Positions 16,835 to 24,971 of a stretch of DNA of 64,000 bases are shown here, piece by piece (position 1 is the stretch's first letter; each line of letters begins with the position of its first letter). Source of the DNA: Nitrospira sp. SG-bin1 (GTDB taxonomy: Bacteria; Nitrospirota; Nitrospiria; Nitrospirales; Nitrospiraceae); assembly GCA_002083365.1 (NCBI GenBank), contig LVWS01000031.1:48862-112861 (forward strand), written 5' to 3'. A program made the translations under genes and the position numbers. The notes beneath the pieces are model-generated. The model made no database searches. It saw only the letters and a list, made by a program, of their open reading frames with translations, and was not told the DNA's origin.

Positions 16835-18304
16835 ATGTCGTGTGTGACTAAAAATGATCATCAGGAAGGAGTTGCACTCTTGGGGGCGATGGTGATCGCG
16901 ATCATCCTCTCGCTGATGGGCATGACGCTTCTCAATCTTGCCGGACAAGAAGTTGTCAGTGCCGGGCTTGGAAACCAGGCGGCAGTTTCCCAGCAACTTG
17001 CGGACGCGGCTGGTGAATTAGTGATGGCTTGGTTTCACAGCCCTCGCGTCGCCGCAGGCAGACCTCAGTTTTCGTTCCTTCGTGAAAAAAGAAATCACGA
17101 TCGGGATGGAGCGCCATCGTTTTTCGATGAATCCGGGCGGTCGCAATTCATCGGCACGGTGGATCACCCGGATGTTCGGTTACACGCCGACAATCCATCG
17201 GATAACAAACTCTTAAACGACGCAGAGATCGGGATGTTTCGCACAATGGCACACTTAGGACAGGTGGAAGAACTCAAGATCTATGCACCTTCCAAACCCG
17301 GCCTCTTGTGCACCGTCGATGCCACAGTGACAACGCATACCCATCCACCGGTGAAGCAATCGCTCCAAATGCAGTTGGCGGCATTGGACGTGCCGCCACT
17401 GAGAGCGGCCGTGCAAGTGGGCCGGCATCTTGGTCGTATCGAACGAGGGAGCGAATCGCCGGTCTCTGTGCATTGGGGTGAGTTAAAGGTGGGAGGTGAT
17501 CTAGTTGTCGCACAGGCGGGCGCAATCCCAGTGAAGAGCGCGGTTGCAGCCGTAACAGGGCGCACCTATGAGGAAATGACTCAGCAAGAGGATCAGTGGA
17601 TGGAAGCCTGGATAGGAGGAACTGTTCAAATCACTCAATCACCATCGGGGCAGGTCCCTATGTTGCCCCACAATCTTCACGTGGGTCAGAATCCGATTCC
17701 GGGAGTTCGCCTCGATCAGTGGACCTATGACCACCTGAAACGAGTGGCAAAACGATTCGGTCGCTATTTCGCGATTGATCGAGAGGGCCGTCTATATCCA
17801 AACGGCACGATAGAGTCGGGACGCGGTATCTCCCCAGACGAGGTCTTTCGGTCACAGGAAGAGGGCGATCAGCGTGGCCTGATATTCATCGATACACTCG
17901 ATCAAACGGCTCCCCGCCCAGACAACCTCGGGGTGGTGAGATTGCAAGCTCCCTATTTTGAAGGCACGGCGGTCGTGCACGGTCACGTTGTGCTGGCTCC
18001 CAGTGGGTCAGGGCGGTCGATTCAGGCGTTGAGTCCTCCACAAGCCACTCAGGGGCACAATGGGTTTCGGACACCCATTCAACTCTCCGGCGTGCATTTC
18101 AATGGAGCGCTCTACGCAAGTGGTGACATTACGATAGCTGGAGGAGTCAGGCTCTATGGCGCAGTGACCGCACTCGGAACCATTGCTCCTGCCGGGTCCG
18201 GAAGCAGATTGGAGGTGTGGTATGACCACGATTTCAGCCACGGATTGTACCGCGGATTGCCCGTGGTCTATCGCGCTCCCGGCACATGGATGGCTCGATA
18301 TTGA
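16835..18304 (+). CDS. Large PilX/GspK-like pilus assembly protein, first cluster
   Basis: 489 residues, much longer than ordinary PilX. The start HQEG-VALLGAMVIAIILSLMGMTLL resembles a prepilin site but position +5 is Gly, not Glu, a feature shared with GspK-type tip pseudopilins. The rest is a long mixed region (HSPRVAAGRPQF, repeated glycine-rich beta stretches near the end such as VHFNGALYASGDITIAGGVRLYGAV) that I cannot assign to a domain; the end looks like a stacked beta structure. AGGAGGACAAC precedes the ATG. Likely the pilus-tip component of this set; inference from position. Confidence 0.7.
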   Translation: MSCVTKNDHQEGVALLGAMVIAIILSLMGMTLLNLAGQEVVSAGLGNQAAVSQQLADAAGELVMAWFHSPRVAAGRPQFSFLREKRNHDRDGAPSFFDESGRSQFIGTVDHPDVRLHADNPSDNKLLNDAEIGMFRTMAHLGQVEELKIYAPSKPGLLCTVDATVTTHTHPPVKQSLQMQLAALDVPPLRAAVQVGRHLGRIERGSESPVSVHWGELKVGGDLVVAQAGAIPVKSAVAAVTGRTYEEMTQQEDQWMEAWIGGTVQITQSPSGQVPMLPHNLHVGQNPIPGVRLDQWTYDHLKRVAKRFGRYFAIDREGRLYPNGTIESGRGISPDEVFRSQEEGDQRGLIFIDTLDQTAPRPDNLGVVRLQAPYFEGTAVVHGHVVLAPSGSGRSIQALSPPQATQGHNGFRTPIQLSGVHFNGALYASGDITIAGGVRLYGAVTALGTIAPAGSGSRLEVWYDHDFSHGLYRGLPVVYRAPGTWMARY

Positions 18305-18388
18305 ACGAACACCAGGATCAAAGATCTCGAAGTGTGACGAGACACATGAAAGCAAGTTCTTATTGTCGATGGAAAAGGATGGAACAGA

Positions 18389-20215
18389 ATGATCACTCAA
18401 GACGTTGAAAAACATCACAAACGGCAGGTCCTTTCGGTTGTCAATCTGAAGAAGCCTTCGATGGCTAAACAATCACGCAAGATGACGATGGGGCGTAGTC
18501 TCTTGGACTGTATCGCCTATCGTGGGCTTATCAAGCAAACGGACCTCGATGCTGCCATAGAAGAGTCGCTATCGCGGGAAATGGATTTAGAAACCCTTCT
18601 GCTCGATAAGTATTGCGTGCCCAAGACGGCACTCGGGTCTGCGCTCAGCGAGTTCTATCAATGCCCACATGTCACCTATGATGAGCGAACCGTCATCGAT
18701 CCGGATCTCTTGAAAGACCTGAGTTTGGACTATCTCCGAAAAAGCGTTTGGATTCCACTGAAGCGACAAGGGAATGTCATCGACATTGTCATCAATGACC
18801 CGCATGATCTGGAAAAAGGTCTCGATATTCGGCGCGCGTTCCCTGGTACGACAATACGCTTTTCCGTTGGGCTTCGGCGGGATATCGAACAATATCTCCT
18901 GGTCGCAACTGGCCGGGCCAACGGAGGATCCATCACGGAGATTCTCGGAGAGCTGGTTGATGAAGCGGGCGTCGAACGACACGGTGAGGCCGAGTCGGGA
19001 GAGATCGATGAAAATGATTCGGCCATTGTGCGCCTCGCAAACCAGGTGATCGCCGAAGCCTATAGATTGGGAGCTTCTGATGTTCATATTGAACCCTATT
19101 CGGATCGCAAGGAGACGGCGGTCCGGTTTCGCGTCGATGGCACATGTTTCACCTATATGCGGATTCCCGCGGTCTACCGGCGTGCGATCGTCTCGCGGCT
19201 AAAAATTATGGCCAACTTAGATATCGCGGAACGGCGTAAACCTCAAGATGGAAAGATACGGTACAAGTTGGCGAAGAACCGCGAGATCGAATTGCGTGTT
19301 GCTACTTTGCCGACTGCGGGAAACAATGAGGATGTGGTGTTACGGCTACTGACTGCCAAGGAAACGATGCCATTGGAGGCTATGGACTTTTCACCGGACG
19401 TTCTACAGATCGTTAAGGAGCTGTCCGAACGTCCGCATGGAATTGTTCTTTGTGTGGGACCGACCGGATCAGGGAAGACCACTACACTCCATGCTGTTAT
19501 GAAACACATCAATACCGATGAGCGAAAAATCTGGACTGCGGAGGACCCAATCGAGATCACACAGGAAGGTTTGAGGCAGGTTCAGGTGCATCCTAAGATC
19601 GGATTTACCTTTGCCGCTGCGATGCGCGCATTCCTTCGTGCCGACCCGGACGTGATCATGATCGGGGAGATGCGGGACAAAGAAACGGCCGATATCGCTA
19701 TAGAGGCGTCGCTCACCGGCCATTTGGTGATGAGCACGCTCCATACCAACAGTGCAGTCGAAACTATCACTCGATTGCTGGACATGGGTTGCGACTCGTT
19801 CAACTTTGCCGATGCGATGTTAGGAGTACTGGCCATGCGGCTCTGTAAGCGCATTTGTTCTAGCTGTAAAGAAGCATACCGTCCGACTCGGCAAGAGTAT
19901 GATGAACTTGTCCAAGGCTATGGTGCGCGATACTGGGACAAGCTTGGAGTGGCTTACACGGAAGATTTAATCCTGTATCGTGGACGTGGGTGCGAGATCT
20001 GCAATCACAGCGGATTTAAAGGTCGAGTAGCGCTGCACGAACTCCTCGTTGGTTCAGAAGAAATAAAGAACTTGATCCAGGCGAGAGCCAGGACTGCTGA
20101 GATTCTCAGCGTGGCGATGCGGGATGGTATGGTCACCTTGCTGCAGAATGGTATCCAGAAGGTACTGTTGGGACTGACAACATATCGGCAAGTCCGAGCC
20201 GTTGCAATTAAGTAG
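18389..20215 (+). CDS. pilB: Type IV pilus assembly / type II secretion ATPase (PilB/GspE family)
   Basis: Cytoplasmic hexameric ATPase that drives pilin polymerisation. 608 residues: N-terminal MshEN-type domain (GRSLLDCIAYRGLIKQTDLDAAI), then the motor with Walker A GPTGSGKTTTLHAV (about residues 355-370), Asp box, Walker B DPDVIMIGEMRDKETADIA and His box. Two C-terminal CxxC pairs (CKRICSSC and CEIC) form the zinc site. It closes the first minor-pilin cluster. The IS element begins only 5 bases after its TAG stop, so the gene is intact but any downstream co-transcribed gene was separated. Confidence 0.93.
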   Translation: MITQDVEKHHKRQVLSVVNLKKPSMAKQSRKMTMGRSLLDCIAYRGLIKQTDLDAAIEESLSREMDLETLLLDKYCVPKTALGSALSEFYQCPHVTYDERTVIDPDLLKDLSLDYLRKSVWIPLKRQGNVIDIVINDPHDLEKGLDIRRAFPGTTIRFSVGLRRDIEQYLLVATGRANGGSITEILGELVDEAGVERHGEAESGEIDENDSAIVRLANQVIAEAYRLGASDVHIEPYSDRKETAVRFRVDGTCFTYMRIPAVYRRAIVSRLKIMANLDIAERRKPQDGKIRYKLAKNREIELRVATLPTAGNNEDVVLRLLTAKETMPLEAMDFSPDVLQIVKELSERPHGIVLCVGPTGSGKTTTLHAVMKHINTDERKIWTAEDPIEITQEGLRQVQVHPKIGFTFAAAMRAFLRADPDVIMIGEMRDKETADIAIEASLTGHLVMSTLHTNSAVETITRLLDMGCDSFNFADAMLGVLAMRLCKRICSSCKEAYRPTRQEYDELVQGYGARYWDKLGVAYTEDLILYRGRGCEICNHSGFKGRVALHELLVGSEEIKNLIQARARTAEILSVAMRDGMVTLLQNGIQKVLLGLTTYRQVRAVAIK

Positions 20216-20220
20216 CTTAG

Positions 20221-21052
20221 AACCTATCTCAAAATAGTTGACGACCTGAAGATTCATCCCTATAAGTCCGGTCATGCTTCGTCTGCGTGACGACCAATGG
20301 GAACGGATTCGAGAGCACTTCCCTGAAGAGCACCTCCCGGACAGCCGCCCCGGCCGGAAACCTGTGCCGACCCGAGCGGTCTTGGAAGCTGTGCTCTGGA
20401 TTCTGAACACCGGCGCCCAATGGCACTTCCTGCCGCAGTGCTATCCCCACTACAAGACCGTCCATCGGCGGTTCCAACAGTGGTGTCAACGCGAGGTGCT
20501 GCGGGAGGTGCTCACGCAGTTGGCCAACACGTTGCGTGAGGAAGGCGCGCTCGACGAACGTGAGAGCTTCATCGATGCGACGTTTGCCGCCGCGAAAGGG
20601 GGCGGCGACGCGGTCGGCCTGACCAAACGTGGCAAGGGCGTGAAAATCCTGGCGATCGTGGATCGTCATGGATTGCCCCTCTCCGTCAGTACGCATGCGG
20701 CGAATCATCATGAAGTCACCTTGGTCCAACTCAGTTTCGACTTCTACATGCTGGAGGCGAAACCCGAGCATTTCATTGGTGATCGGGCGTATGACAGCGA
20801 TGGGCTCGATGACGACCTCAAGCACCACGGCGTCCACATGATTGCGCCCCATCGCTCAACCCGGAAACTGAAGACCCAAGATGGCCGGCATCTACGCCGG
20901 TACGAACGGCGCTGGCTCGTCGAGCGCTTCTTTGCCTGGCTCCAGTGGAAACGGCGACTCCTCATCCGCTGGGAGTACTATGCCACCAATTTCCTCGGGT
21001 TCGTCCAGCTCGCCTGCATCACGATGCTCCTCAAGCAATTTTGAGATAAGTT
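20221..21052 (+). mobile_element. IS5-family insertion sequence, complete
   Basis: About 832 bases with terminal inverted repeats AACCTATCTCAAAAT (left, 20221-20235) and AACTTATCTCAAAAT (right, read on the reverse strand from 21052), one mismatch in 15. The flanks are TTAG (20217-20220) and CTAG (21053-21056), consistent with a short YTAR/TAG-type target duplication of IS5-like elements. It carries one intact transposase gene. Confidence 0.88.
20274..21044 (+). CDS. IS5-family DDE transposase
   Basis: 256 residues in a single frame. LRDDQWERIREHFPEE is the usual N-terminal DUF4096-type start, ESFIDATFAAAKGGG carries the first Asp, FIGDRAYDSDGLDDDL the second, and RRYERRWLVERFFAWLQWKRRLLIRWEY the glutamate with the K/R pattern of the DDE core. 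Nothing is truncated, so the element may still be active. It fills the element from 53 bases inside the left end to 8 bases from the right end. Confidence 0.93.
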   Translation: MLRLRDDQWERIREHFPEEHLPDSRPGRKPVPTRAVLEAVLWILNTGAQWHFLPQCYPHYKTVHRRFQQWCQREVLREVLTQLANTLREEGALDERESFIDATFAAAKGGGDAVGLTKRGKGVKILAIVDRHGLPLSVSTHAANHHEVTLVQLSFDFYMLEAKPEHFIGDRAYDSDGLDDDLKHHGVHMIAPHRSTRKLKTQDGRHLRRYERRWLVERFFAWLQWKRRLLIRWEYYATNFLGFVQLACITMLLKQF

Positions 21053-21092
21053 CTAGTCAGAGAGTCAGCGACCGATAGAAACTGTCAGGAAA

Positions 21093-21404
21093 TCAGGTCA
21101 ACACCCGGGTGAAAGCTCGTAGGTTCATCAGCATACCGGGTTGAATGCGGATAAATTCCAATCCGCATCGACGCTCGTAAACCCCACGAACTGCAGCCAG
21201 TTCAATGTGAATCGACGCCTCGCCGCTTAAGAGGTCTACTTCCAGTGAAACGTAGGTCGAAATCGACGGAAGGTTCTCCGCAGTGACGGCACATCCTTGG
21301 GCCGAAAGATTCAAAACAGTTCCCTGCGACATACCTTCATCGTTTGACAATCGGCAGGGAAGCTGAACGGCAAACCGCTGGATCTTGCGAGACTCTTTTT
21401 TCAT
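21093..21404 (-). CDS. PilZ-domain protein
   Basis: 103 residues, a single PilZ domain, which in other proteins binds cyclic di-GMP or acts as a pilus-motor partner. KIQRFAVQLPCRL provides an arginine-containing N-terminal motif but not the full RxxxR, and LNLSAQGCAVTAE fits the (D/N)xSxxG motif, so c-di-GMP binding is plausible but uncertain. It lies between the IS element and the second minor-pilin cluster on the opposite strand, in keeping with pilus regulation. A 214-base AT-rich gap separates it from the next gene. Confidence 0.82.
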   Translation of the reverse strand: MKKESRKIQRFAVQLPCRLSNDEGMSQGTVLNLSAQGCAVTAENLPSISTYVSLEVDLLSGEASIHIELAAVRGVYERRCGLEFIRIQPGMLMNLRAFTRVLT

Positions 21405-21654
21405 CGCCCACTTTTATTTGGTCACTACCCACGCTTTGTACTGCAGGTACCCTAGTGGCGACAGTTCATTCTGTCAACACGGGATCGCTGCACCAAACAG
21501 TGCAACGTCTCTAACGAAAATTGTCGTGCACGAGTGCGAAAACCGGCTGCGTCGCTTCTAAATTAAAGAAACAAGAATGTAATTAAATCAATCAGTTAAA
21601 CTAATTCCAGGCTTTCTTTTGAACGGCATGCCCCTTGCTCGATCAGAGGGTGCC

Positions 21655-22212
21655 ATGGTGCAACCAACAATAAACCGAGGATGGTTAGAGCAGAGCGGAT
21701 ATTCGCTTCTGGAACTCATGATCGTTGTCGCGATCATCGGAGTCATTGCAGGCCTAGGAGGGATTAATTTCGGTGTGTGGAAATCTCGCGCAGATTTGAA
21801 GGAAGCCGTTCAGCTTATCAGGAATGAATTAGCAGTGGCTCGCATGACGTCGATGAGCCGCAACGTGTCCGTCACCACGACTATCACGGTCGTTCCCACG
21901 ATGGTTACTGCGGTGACCACCAATACGAATACAGGCGCTCAACTTTCTTCCGTATCAAGCACTATTACCCGCATAAATGGCATCACGAATCAAACTGGAG
22001 GTGGTCCTGGTCTGCCTCCTGTCTTTACAGCAGCTCCGAATGCCACGGTTCAATTCAACTCTATGGGATACCGAGTAGGAGGCGCCGTGCCAGGATCGCA
22101 AAACCAAGTGATAGGTCTTGTCAACGACTTGGGAACGACGTATGCCATCCGAATCAACCCGCGTGGTGTTGTGGACTGGTGTCCCAGTCAATTCTGTATC
22201 GGGACTCGTTAG
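21655..22212 (+). CDS. Minor pilin (FimU/GspH-like), second cluster
   Basis: About 185 residues from ATG 21655, which has GAGGG 4 bases upstream; in-frame TTG 21619 and ATG 21628 are alternatives. Leader ends EQSG before YSLLELMIVVAIIGVIAGLGG, a prepilin site with Glu+5. The body has the GspH pattern (LKEAVQLIRNELAVARMTSMSRNV) followed by a Thr-rich stretch of repeated TTIT/VTT units and a C-terminus with two cysteines (DWCPSQFC). It opens the second minor-pilin set; no sigma-54 site like that of the first set was found upstream. Confidence 0.83.
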   Translation: MVQPTINRGWLEQSGYSLLELMIVVAIIGVIAGLGGINFGVWKSRADLKEAVQLIRNELAVARMTSMSRNVSVTTTITVVPTMVTAVTTNTNTGAQLSSVSSTITRINGITNQTGGGPGLPPVFTAAPNATVQFNSMGYRVGGAVPGSQNQVIGLVNDLGTTYAIRINPRGVVDWCPSQFCIGTR

Positions 22213-22218
22213 CAGGAA

Positions 22219-22725
22219 ATGATGAAGAAGATATCGCAAGCAGAATCCGGGTTTACCTTGCTGGAAGGCATGATCGCCACTGCTATATTGGCTGCTGGCG
22301 TGATTGCTATGACGGCGATGCAAGGAATTGCCATTACACGCAACGTCGATTCGACCGAACTTACGATAGCGACGAATCTGGCCTCGGAAATACTGGAACG
22401 GATTCAATACAACCGCCGTAACGTCACAGCCTATGCCAATATGGACACTGCCAATCCTTGTGTCCTTCCTGCTTTACAGGTCATGGCTCAGGGCGATTGT
22501 GTCCAGTGGCGGGCAATGATGATAAACCAAGGGGCCTCTGGGATCAGTCAGGCGTCAGTACTAACTGGTGTGCGAGGCGTGGTGACAGTCAATCCTATCG
22601 TAACGAATCCACCTCTGAATCAGAGCAGAGTGAATGTCGTCATAACGTGGACTGGGCGAAATATGGGCACGACTGCAGCGGCTCCACGGAGAGTCATGTT
22701 GGATACCACTATAGCACCGGAGTGA
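22219..22725 (+). CDS. Minor pilin (PilV-like), second cluster
   Basis: 168 residues. Leader MMKKISQAESG then FTLLEGMIATAILAAGVIAMTAM, with Phe+1 and Glu+5. The mid-region NLASEILERIQYNRRNVTAY and C-terminal VNVVITWTGRN are typical of PilV, including the two cysteines (NPCVLPAL, GDCVQW) likely to form a disulfide. It follows the FimU-like gene by 6 bases and is expected to belong to the PilY1-associated tip complex. Confidence 0.87.
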   Translation: MMKKISQAESGFTLLEGMIATAILAAGVIAMTAMQGIAITRNVDSTELTIATNLASEILERIQYNRRNVTAYANMDTANPCVLPALQVMAQGDCVQWRAMMINQGASGISQASVLTGVRGVVTVNPIVTNPPLNQSRVNVVITWTGRNMGTTAAAPRRVMLDTTIAPE

Positions 22726-22743
22726 AGGGATAGTTGGCGGAGA

Positions 22744-23880
22744 ATGAAAACATCTGCGCTTCATAGAAGTAACCAGTACGGACTCACGCTCGTCGAATTG
22801 ATGTTTGCCGCTACTATCGCGGTGGGTGTCGTCGCTGCCGGACTTGCAGTAGTAAGTTCATTTGAAAAATCCAACGCCACCACGGGGCAAACGGGGGAAA
22901 CTCAGCAAAATGTTCGGAACGCCATGGAAATGATTGCCAGAGATATCAGACAAGCGGGATTTGGGTCGATCGGGGCAGTCGGTAACTGCCCAACCGCAAT
23001 AGTTCCTCAGGATAACAATGTTGCCGGACCTGACGCAGGACCGGATCGTATCAGCCTGATCGTGCCCTTGGGAAACCCGGTGGGAACTGTGACAAGGCCA
23101 CCGTGGTTACTACAGGGCGCGGTCGGCCCAGGTTTTAATGCGGTGACACTTGCTTCTGTTCAGGCCGTAACAGACATGACGACTGAGTGGGGTAACGGCG
23201 GTTTACTTGGAGCCACGATTAGCGTTGCTGGGAGCGCCACAGCCTCAGTAACCGGAGTAGGCGGATCTACGATAGCCATCACGCCGATTCCGGCTCCAGT
23301 GGCCTTTGGTGCGAACACGCCGGTATACCTGCTGCAGTGCATCACCTATCAGATCATTCCGCCGCCAGATATCAATAACCTATGTGACGGTCGCTTTCCC
23401 TGTTTGGTTCGAGGAGTGGGGACAGGTGGACTAAATTGCGATACCCCCAATAGTCGCTGCATCTCCATTGCAGACGAAATCGAAGATATCCAATTTGCCT
23501 ATGCCTGCGACGGATGCAACTTGGGGCTTAATGGCGGGATTCCGGACGGGATCATTGACGATCAGGCGGGGAGCCAAGCAGGGTTCGATCAAATGGACTT
23601 CATCAGCAATAATGGTTGGGCTCTTGGCCAGATGACGCCGGACAAGATCAGTTTGGTTCAAGTGAACATCGTCGGACGTGAACGATTCGTCGATCAAGGA
23701 TTTGGAGAAGGAATCGTGGCCAATCGAATAGTTCAGGCTCAGCCATTACAAATTTCTGACCACAACCATGTCGCTGGGCTGTTTGCCGCCGGCGATCTTG
23801 CAGGACTCAATCCGCCATATGCTTCGACCAGACGACGCATGTTCACCCGAACGATAGAGGTGCGAAATCCTGGGCGATAG
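22744..23880 (+). CDS. Minor pilin (PilW-like), second cluster
   Basis: 378 residues. MKTSALHRSNQYG leader, then LTLVELMFAATIAVGVVAAGL with Glu+5. NVRNAMEMIARDIRQAGFG is the PilW signature helix. The large C-terminal domain carries several cysteines (CDGRFPC, CDTPNSRC, ACDGC) and an acidic loop. Length and cysteine content fit PilW of PilY1-containing systems rather than the shorter PilW/GspJ of the first cluster. Its start lies 19 bases after the pilV-like gene. Confidence 0.87.
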   Translation: MKTSALHRSNQYGLTLVELMFAATIAVGVVAAGLAVVSSFEKSNATTGQTGETQQNVRNAMEMIARDIRQAGFGSIGAVGNCPTAIVPQDNNVAGPDAGPDRISLIVPLGNPVGTVTRPPWLLQGAVGPGFNAVTLASVQAVTDMTTEWGNGGLLGATISVAGSATASVTGVGGSTIAITPIPAPVAFGANTPVYLLQCITYQIIPPPDINNLCDGRFPCLVRGVGTGGLNCDTPNSRCISIADEIEDIQFAYACDGCNLGLNGGIPDGIIDDQAGSQAGFDQMDFISNNGWALGQMTPDKISLVQVNIVGRERFVDQGFGEGIVANRIVQAQPLQISDHNHVAGLFAAGDLAGLNPPYASTRRRMFTRTIEVRNPGR

Positions 23881-23900
23881 CCATGTGAAGGAGAATTAGC

Positions 23901-24545
23901 GTGGGCACAACAAGCTCGAAAATACAACGGCGCAAACTTCTGGGGAATGAACAGGGGTTTGCCCTTTTTGGTGTCTTCCTCACCATCCTCATGATGACTG
24001 CCCTTGGAGTCGCGGCTATGACGATGACAGGTCTCGAGAATCGGATGGCGGGATCGGCCAATACCACCGACTCAGCAGCGGCGGCAGCGGAGTCCTGCAT
24101 TGGAACTGGGACCAACGTGATTCTTCAAACCTTACAGGAGCGGCAAGTTCCAGCGGCTTATGTCGGGGCTACCGCTGTGATTCCCTCAAATGCGGAAAAC
24201 CCCGGTATGCCACCCACTCTCACACAAGAGATCATGGGACAAGCAGATAATAATCCTGACTTCTCCATGGGAACTGGTGCATCCCCCGATATTCAGATGA
24301 CCGCTGGACCATTTGCGATCGTCGGTGACATTGATCGGCTCTATATCAAACAGAAATCCGGCGGCTCATTGCAGTTTGCTGCAGGATATGAGGGGGCCTC
24401 ACAGGGGGCCTCCGGCGGTGGTGCAGAGGCCTTTTATCAAATCGAATGTACGGCAACGCTCATGGCCACTGGGGCCACAAGTCGGATTCGAGCGATCTAT
24501 GCCTGTGTCAGTGCAGCTGGGGAAAGTTGCCAGCGGAAGATTTAA
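23901..24545 (+). CDS. Minor pilin (PilX-like), second cluster
   Basis: 214 residues from GTG 23901, preceded by AAGGAGAATTAGC. NEQG-FALFGVFLTILMMTALGVAAMTMTGLENRMAG matches the PilX N-terminus; as in the first cluster the +5 residue is Gly rather than Glu. SANTTDSAAAAAESCI is the conserved A-rich PilX stretch. The C-terminus has paired cysteines (YACVSAAGESC). Likely a tip minor pilin that connects to PilY1. Confidence 0.83.
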   Translation: MGTTSSKIQRRKLLGNEQGFALFGVFLTILMMTALGVAAMTMTGLENRMAGSANTTDSAAAAAESCIGTGTNVILQTLQERQVPAAYVGATAVIPSNAENPGMPPTLTQEIMGQADNNPDFSMGTGASPDIQMTAGPFAIVGDIDRLYIKQKSGGSLQFAAGYEGASQGASGGGAEAFYQIECTATLMATGATSRIRAIYACVSAAGESCQRKI

Positions 24546-24556
24546 CGGAGGCGTCG

Positions 24557-24919
24557 ATGTTGTACGATTGGTCACATAGAAGCTTCCAAGTAATGAAACG
24601 GTACGTATGGATAAGTTGGCTTCCAATGCTATTTTTCATCGGCACGGCAGGAGCTGCTCATTTTGTGACCGTCCCACAGGTCCTGGCTGACGAAGACAAG
24701 AATCCCTATCCCAACTTTAAAGCCGGCCAGATGACGGGCATCCAAGGGGCTGAGATTCAAATCGACAACACGAGTTATCCCATGATCCCATCCATGGCTA
24801 TCACGGATCAGTACGACAATCCTGTGAGCTTGAAAGATATCTCCCAAGGGGCGAGGGTGCTTTTCCATCTCGATCATAAGGGACGTGTTGATCGGCTCGT
24901 TGTGTGGATTCCGAGCTAA
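24557..24919 (+). CDS. Small exported protein between PilX and PilY1
   Basis: 120 residues from ATG 24557, which has GGAGG 5 bases upstream. Residues ~13-40 (MKRYVWISWLPMLFFIGTAGAAH) look like a signal or anchor; the mature part is about 75 residues with a compact beta pattern (MTGIQGAEIQIDNTSYPM ... ARVLFHLDHKGRVDRLVVWI). I do not recognise a family. Its position between pilX and pilY1, with 11-base and 52-base gaps, suggests a small periplasmic partner of pilus biogenesis; this is inference. Confidence 0.7.
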   Translation: MLYDWSHRSFQVMKRYVWISWLPMLFFIGTAGAAHFVTVPQVLADEDKNPYPNFKAGQMTGIQGAEIQIDNTSYPMIPSMAITDQYDNPVSLKDISQGARVLFHLDHKGRVDRLVVWIPS

Positions 24920-24971
24920 GCGGGCGAACCGAGCCAGTTCTACGAAGCTTGAGTGTAAGGAGGGTATCATC

